Assembly: GCA_937951625.1 (NCBI GenBank)
Contig: CALFBP010000027.1
Span: 1 to 64,000, forward strand
Source of the DNA: an uncultured Thermoguttaceae bacterium
Lineage (GTDB): Bacteria > Planctomycetota > Planctomycetia > Pirellulales > Thermoguttaceae
Reading direction: 5' to 3'
DNA length: 64,000 bases
Shown: positions 62,431 to 64,000 of the stretch, piece after piece
How positions within the stretch are numbered: position 1 is the first letter of the stretch
Layout of the letters: every line of letters starts with the position of its first letter
Made by a program: the position numbers and the translations under genes
Notes under the pieces: model-generated
Told to the model about the DNA's origin: nothing
The model's input: the letters and a program-made list of their open reading frames with translations, nothing else
The model's database searches: none

Positions 62431-63049
62431 AAGCGGAGCGTTTCAAGGCCCCAGCGCGGCAGGGCAGCTCTCAACCGCCGCCAAACTAACACGGGGCGAA
62501 CAGACGTTTCCCGCTCGTCAAAATCTATTCCATTTGCGGGGGATCGGCAAGGCCCTTCCCAAAATGTGCCGGATTGCCCCAGATGACTGGCATTTTAGTG
62601 CCCTGCTTGCGGATGCTGGAAGGCGACCTCGCCGAAGGGATTTCCGCCTGAAACCAACACCCCGCCAAACAAGTATTGGAGGCCACCTTAACCAGGGGGC
62701 TCTCAGGGGGCATTCAAGGTTCATCAACGCTCCAAATTGTGTAGAGCACTCAAATAACGGATAGGGCGGCAATCGCGAAGCTCGTTTATTTCAAGCAAGT
62801 CACCCAAATTGGCGATACAGCTAGAAGAACCCGCAAGGACGATTTCGTTCTGCGCCCGTAAAACCGAATCTTTCTTATTGGGGAACAAGGGCTTTCTGGT
62901 GGACTAGCTAATGTACGGTAACTGGGAAGTCCGAAAAGACTGAAAAAGGGGCTCATTACTTGCCCCGTTGCTCAATGGCGTTGGTCTGGTTTGGACTCGT
63001 CGCCAACAGCCGCAGAGCGAACCGGTGGGGTGTTTGAAGGAGGCGCAAC
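62431..63049. other. gene-poor interval upstream of the YTV protein
   Basis: No supported gene. A hairpin GGGGC, nine bases, GCCCC (62948-62966) lies about 85 bases before the YTV-protein start. No clear promoter was identified. Confidence 0.4.
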
Positions 63050-64000
63050 ATGAGAAACGCCTGGGGAGTGCCAGTGATCATCGCCGCGTTGGCGCTGTTC
63101 ACGGCCAGCAATTCTGAGGCCAGCTATTGTGGTGCGGCCCGGTACGTTCGCTGCAAACCGGTCTGCGGCGCCGACATCGGCTGCTGCCCCGTGCAAAGCC
63201 ACACGGTGATGCGGACTGTTCGGGAGATCGTGTACGAGCAGCAGCAGGTGACTGCCTATAAAACCTGCTACGAAAAGGTCTCCGTGCCGAAGACCATCAC
63301 CCGGGTGCAGTACGTTCCTGAGACCTGTTACCGGGAGGTCAAATACACGGTCTGCAAACCGGTTTGGGAGACCCGCACCAAAGAAGTCTACTACACCGTG
63401 GCCAAGCCGGTTTACGAGACCAGGACCGCCACCTACACAGTCATGAAACCCGTGTGGGAAACCGTGACTAAGCAAATCCCCTACACGGTCATGAAGCCGG
63501 TCTGGGAAACCCGCACCAAAGAAGTCCCCTATACGGTCATGAAGCCGGTCTACGAGACCAAGACCGAGGTCTACACGGTCATGAAACCGGTCTACGAGAC
63601 CAAGACCGGCGTTTGCACGGTCATGAGGCCCGCCTGGGAAACGCGGACCAAGGAAATCCCTTACACCGTTCTCAAGCCGGTCTATGAAACGAAGACCTGC
63701 AACTACACGGTGATGAAGCCGGTCTGGGAGACCGTGACCAAGGAAATCCCCTACACGGTGATGAAGCCGGTCTACGAGACCAAGACCTGCAACTACACGG
63801 TGATGAAGCCGGTCTGGGAAACGGTCACCAAAGAGGTTCCCTACACCGTGATGAGGCCCGTGTACGAAACTCAAACCAAGGAGATCCACTACACGGTAAT
63901 GCGGCCGGTCTACGAGACCGTGGAAAAAGAGGTCTACTACACGGTGCTGAGGCCGGTCAAGTACACCAAGAAGGTCCAGGTCTGCTCAGGCCGCTGGGAG
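63050..64000 (+). CDS. exported YTV-repeat protein, truncated by window end
   Basis: 317 residues are present, starting behind AAGGAGG. A signal peptide (5-24, WGVPVIIAALALFTASNSEA) is followed by a Cys-rich stretch (CKPVCGADIGCCP) and then at least fourteen copies of a short unit based on YTVMKPVYETKTKE (YTV/KPVWE/KPVYE variants), spaced by about 12-20 residues. This is the planctomycete YTV repeat family, thought to be cell-surface. The frame is open to base 64000. Regular Tyr, Thr, Val and charged residues suggest a fibrous, beta-rich envelope protein. Confidence 0.93.
   Translation, partial: MRNAWGVPVIIAALALFTASNSEASYCGAARYVRCKPVCGADIGCCPVQSHTVMRTVREIVYEQQQVTAYKTCYEKVSVPKTITRVQYVPETCYREVKYTVCKPVWETRTKEVYYTVAKPVYETRTATYTVMKPVWETVTKQIPYTVMKPVWETRTKEVPYTVMKPVYETKTEVYTVMKPVYETKTGVCTVMRPAWETRTKEIPYTVLKPVYETKTCNYTVMKPVWETVTKEIPYTVMKPVYETKTCNYTVMKPVWETVTKEVPYTVMRPVYETQTKEIHYTVMRPVYETVEKEVYYTVLRPVKYTKKVQVCSGRWE

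Noticed and set aside
62972-63889. A 305-codon Gly/His/Asp-rich frame on the minus strand
   Set aside because: It is the antisense of the YTV repeats and owes its regular composition to them.
1-64000. CRISPR arrays, prophage or insertion sequences
   Set aside because: No regularly spaced direct repeats with unique spacers and no transposase, integrase or phage structural gene were seen.

Overview
The window reads as a chromosomal segment of a planctomycete, most likely of the Pirellulales type. The basis is GC-rich coding with lineage-typical families: a DUF1559 prepilin-like protein, a YTV-repeat protein, a Planctomycete/Verrucomicrobia-type microcompartment operon, a CxPxR sulfatase, DUF1080, ThuA and DUF6807 proteins, and several large secreted proteins of unknown family. 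No phage, plasmid, transposase or CRISPR signature was seen.

Layout. 1-10784: the end of a GGDEF protein, then an exported catabolic block (sulfatase, clan GH-A-like hydrolase, ceramidase-like/DUF1080 fusion, ThuA-like protein) and a large FecR-like membrane protein. 11144-19146: a microcompartment operon with a DeoR regulator, PduL, two BMC-H, acetate kinase, three BMC-P, a CoA-acylating aldehyde dehydrogenase, a degenerate RpiB-like protein and a class II aldolase. It fits fuculose/rhamnulose-1-phosphate cleavage to lactaldehyde and its conversion to lactate with ATP formation. 19205-25536: a DUF4177 pair with acidic-aromatic motifs, a Fic protein flanked by REP-like hairpins, a nucleotidyltransferase-HD protein and a Tat-exported oxidoreductase. 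25576-33059: a palindrome cluster, an exported spermidine-synthase-like protein, a zinc ribbon-STAS protein, a UroD-like enzyme, and an MBL hydrolase coupled to a large AsmA-like protein.

33274-43905: a metal or tetrapyrrole handling region. A COG0523/CobW GTPase runs leftward. A separate rightward operon carries a DUF1559 protein, a polytopic membrane protein, an ExbB/MotA-like channel, a DUF2149 protein, a 1450-residue membrane-anchored CobN-like chelatase, and ends with a Fur-family regulator. It starts at a near-consensus promoter overlapping a perfect palindrome, followed by a leader with mutually exclusive hairpins. There is no CobS/CobT partner, so this looks like an uptake or dechelation system resembling HmuS-type loci rather than cobalamin synthesis. 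It is the best candidate here for an undescribed system.

44108-48688: MurNAc recovery, with a beta-lactamase/NamZ fusion divergent from murQ and a sugar kinase. 48718-58095: a large unknown protein, a Dabb protein, a leftward run with tyrS, ispD, a 3-hydroxyacyl-CoA dehydrogenase and a HEAT-like secreted protein, then holB. 58096-64000: a structured intergenic region, a 71-residue protein, csrA, small and secreted unknowns, tRNA-Ala(GGC) with a clear terminator, tRNA-Gln(TTG), and a YTV-repeat protein cut by the window end.
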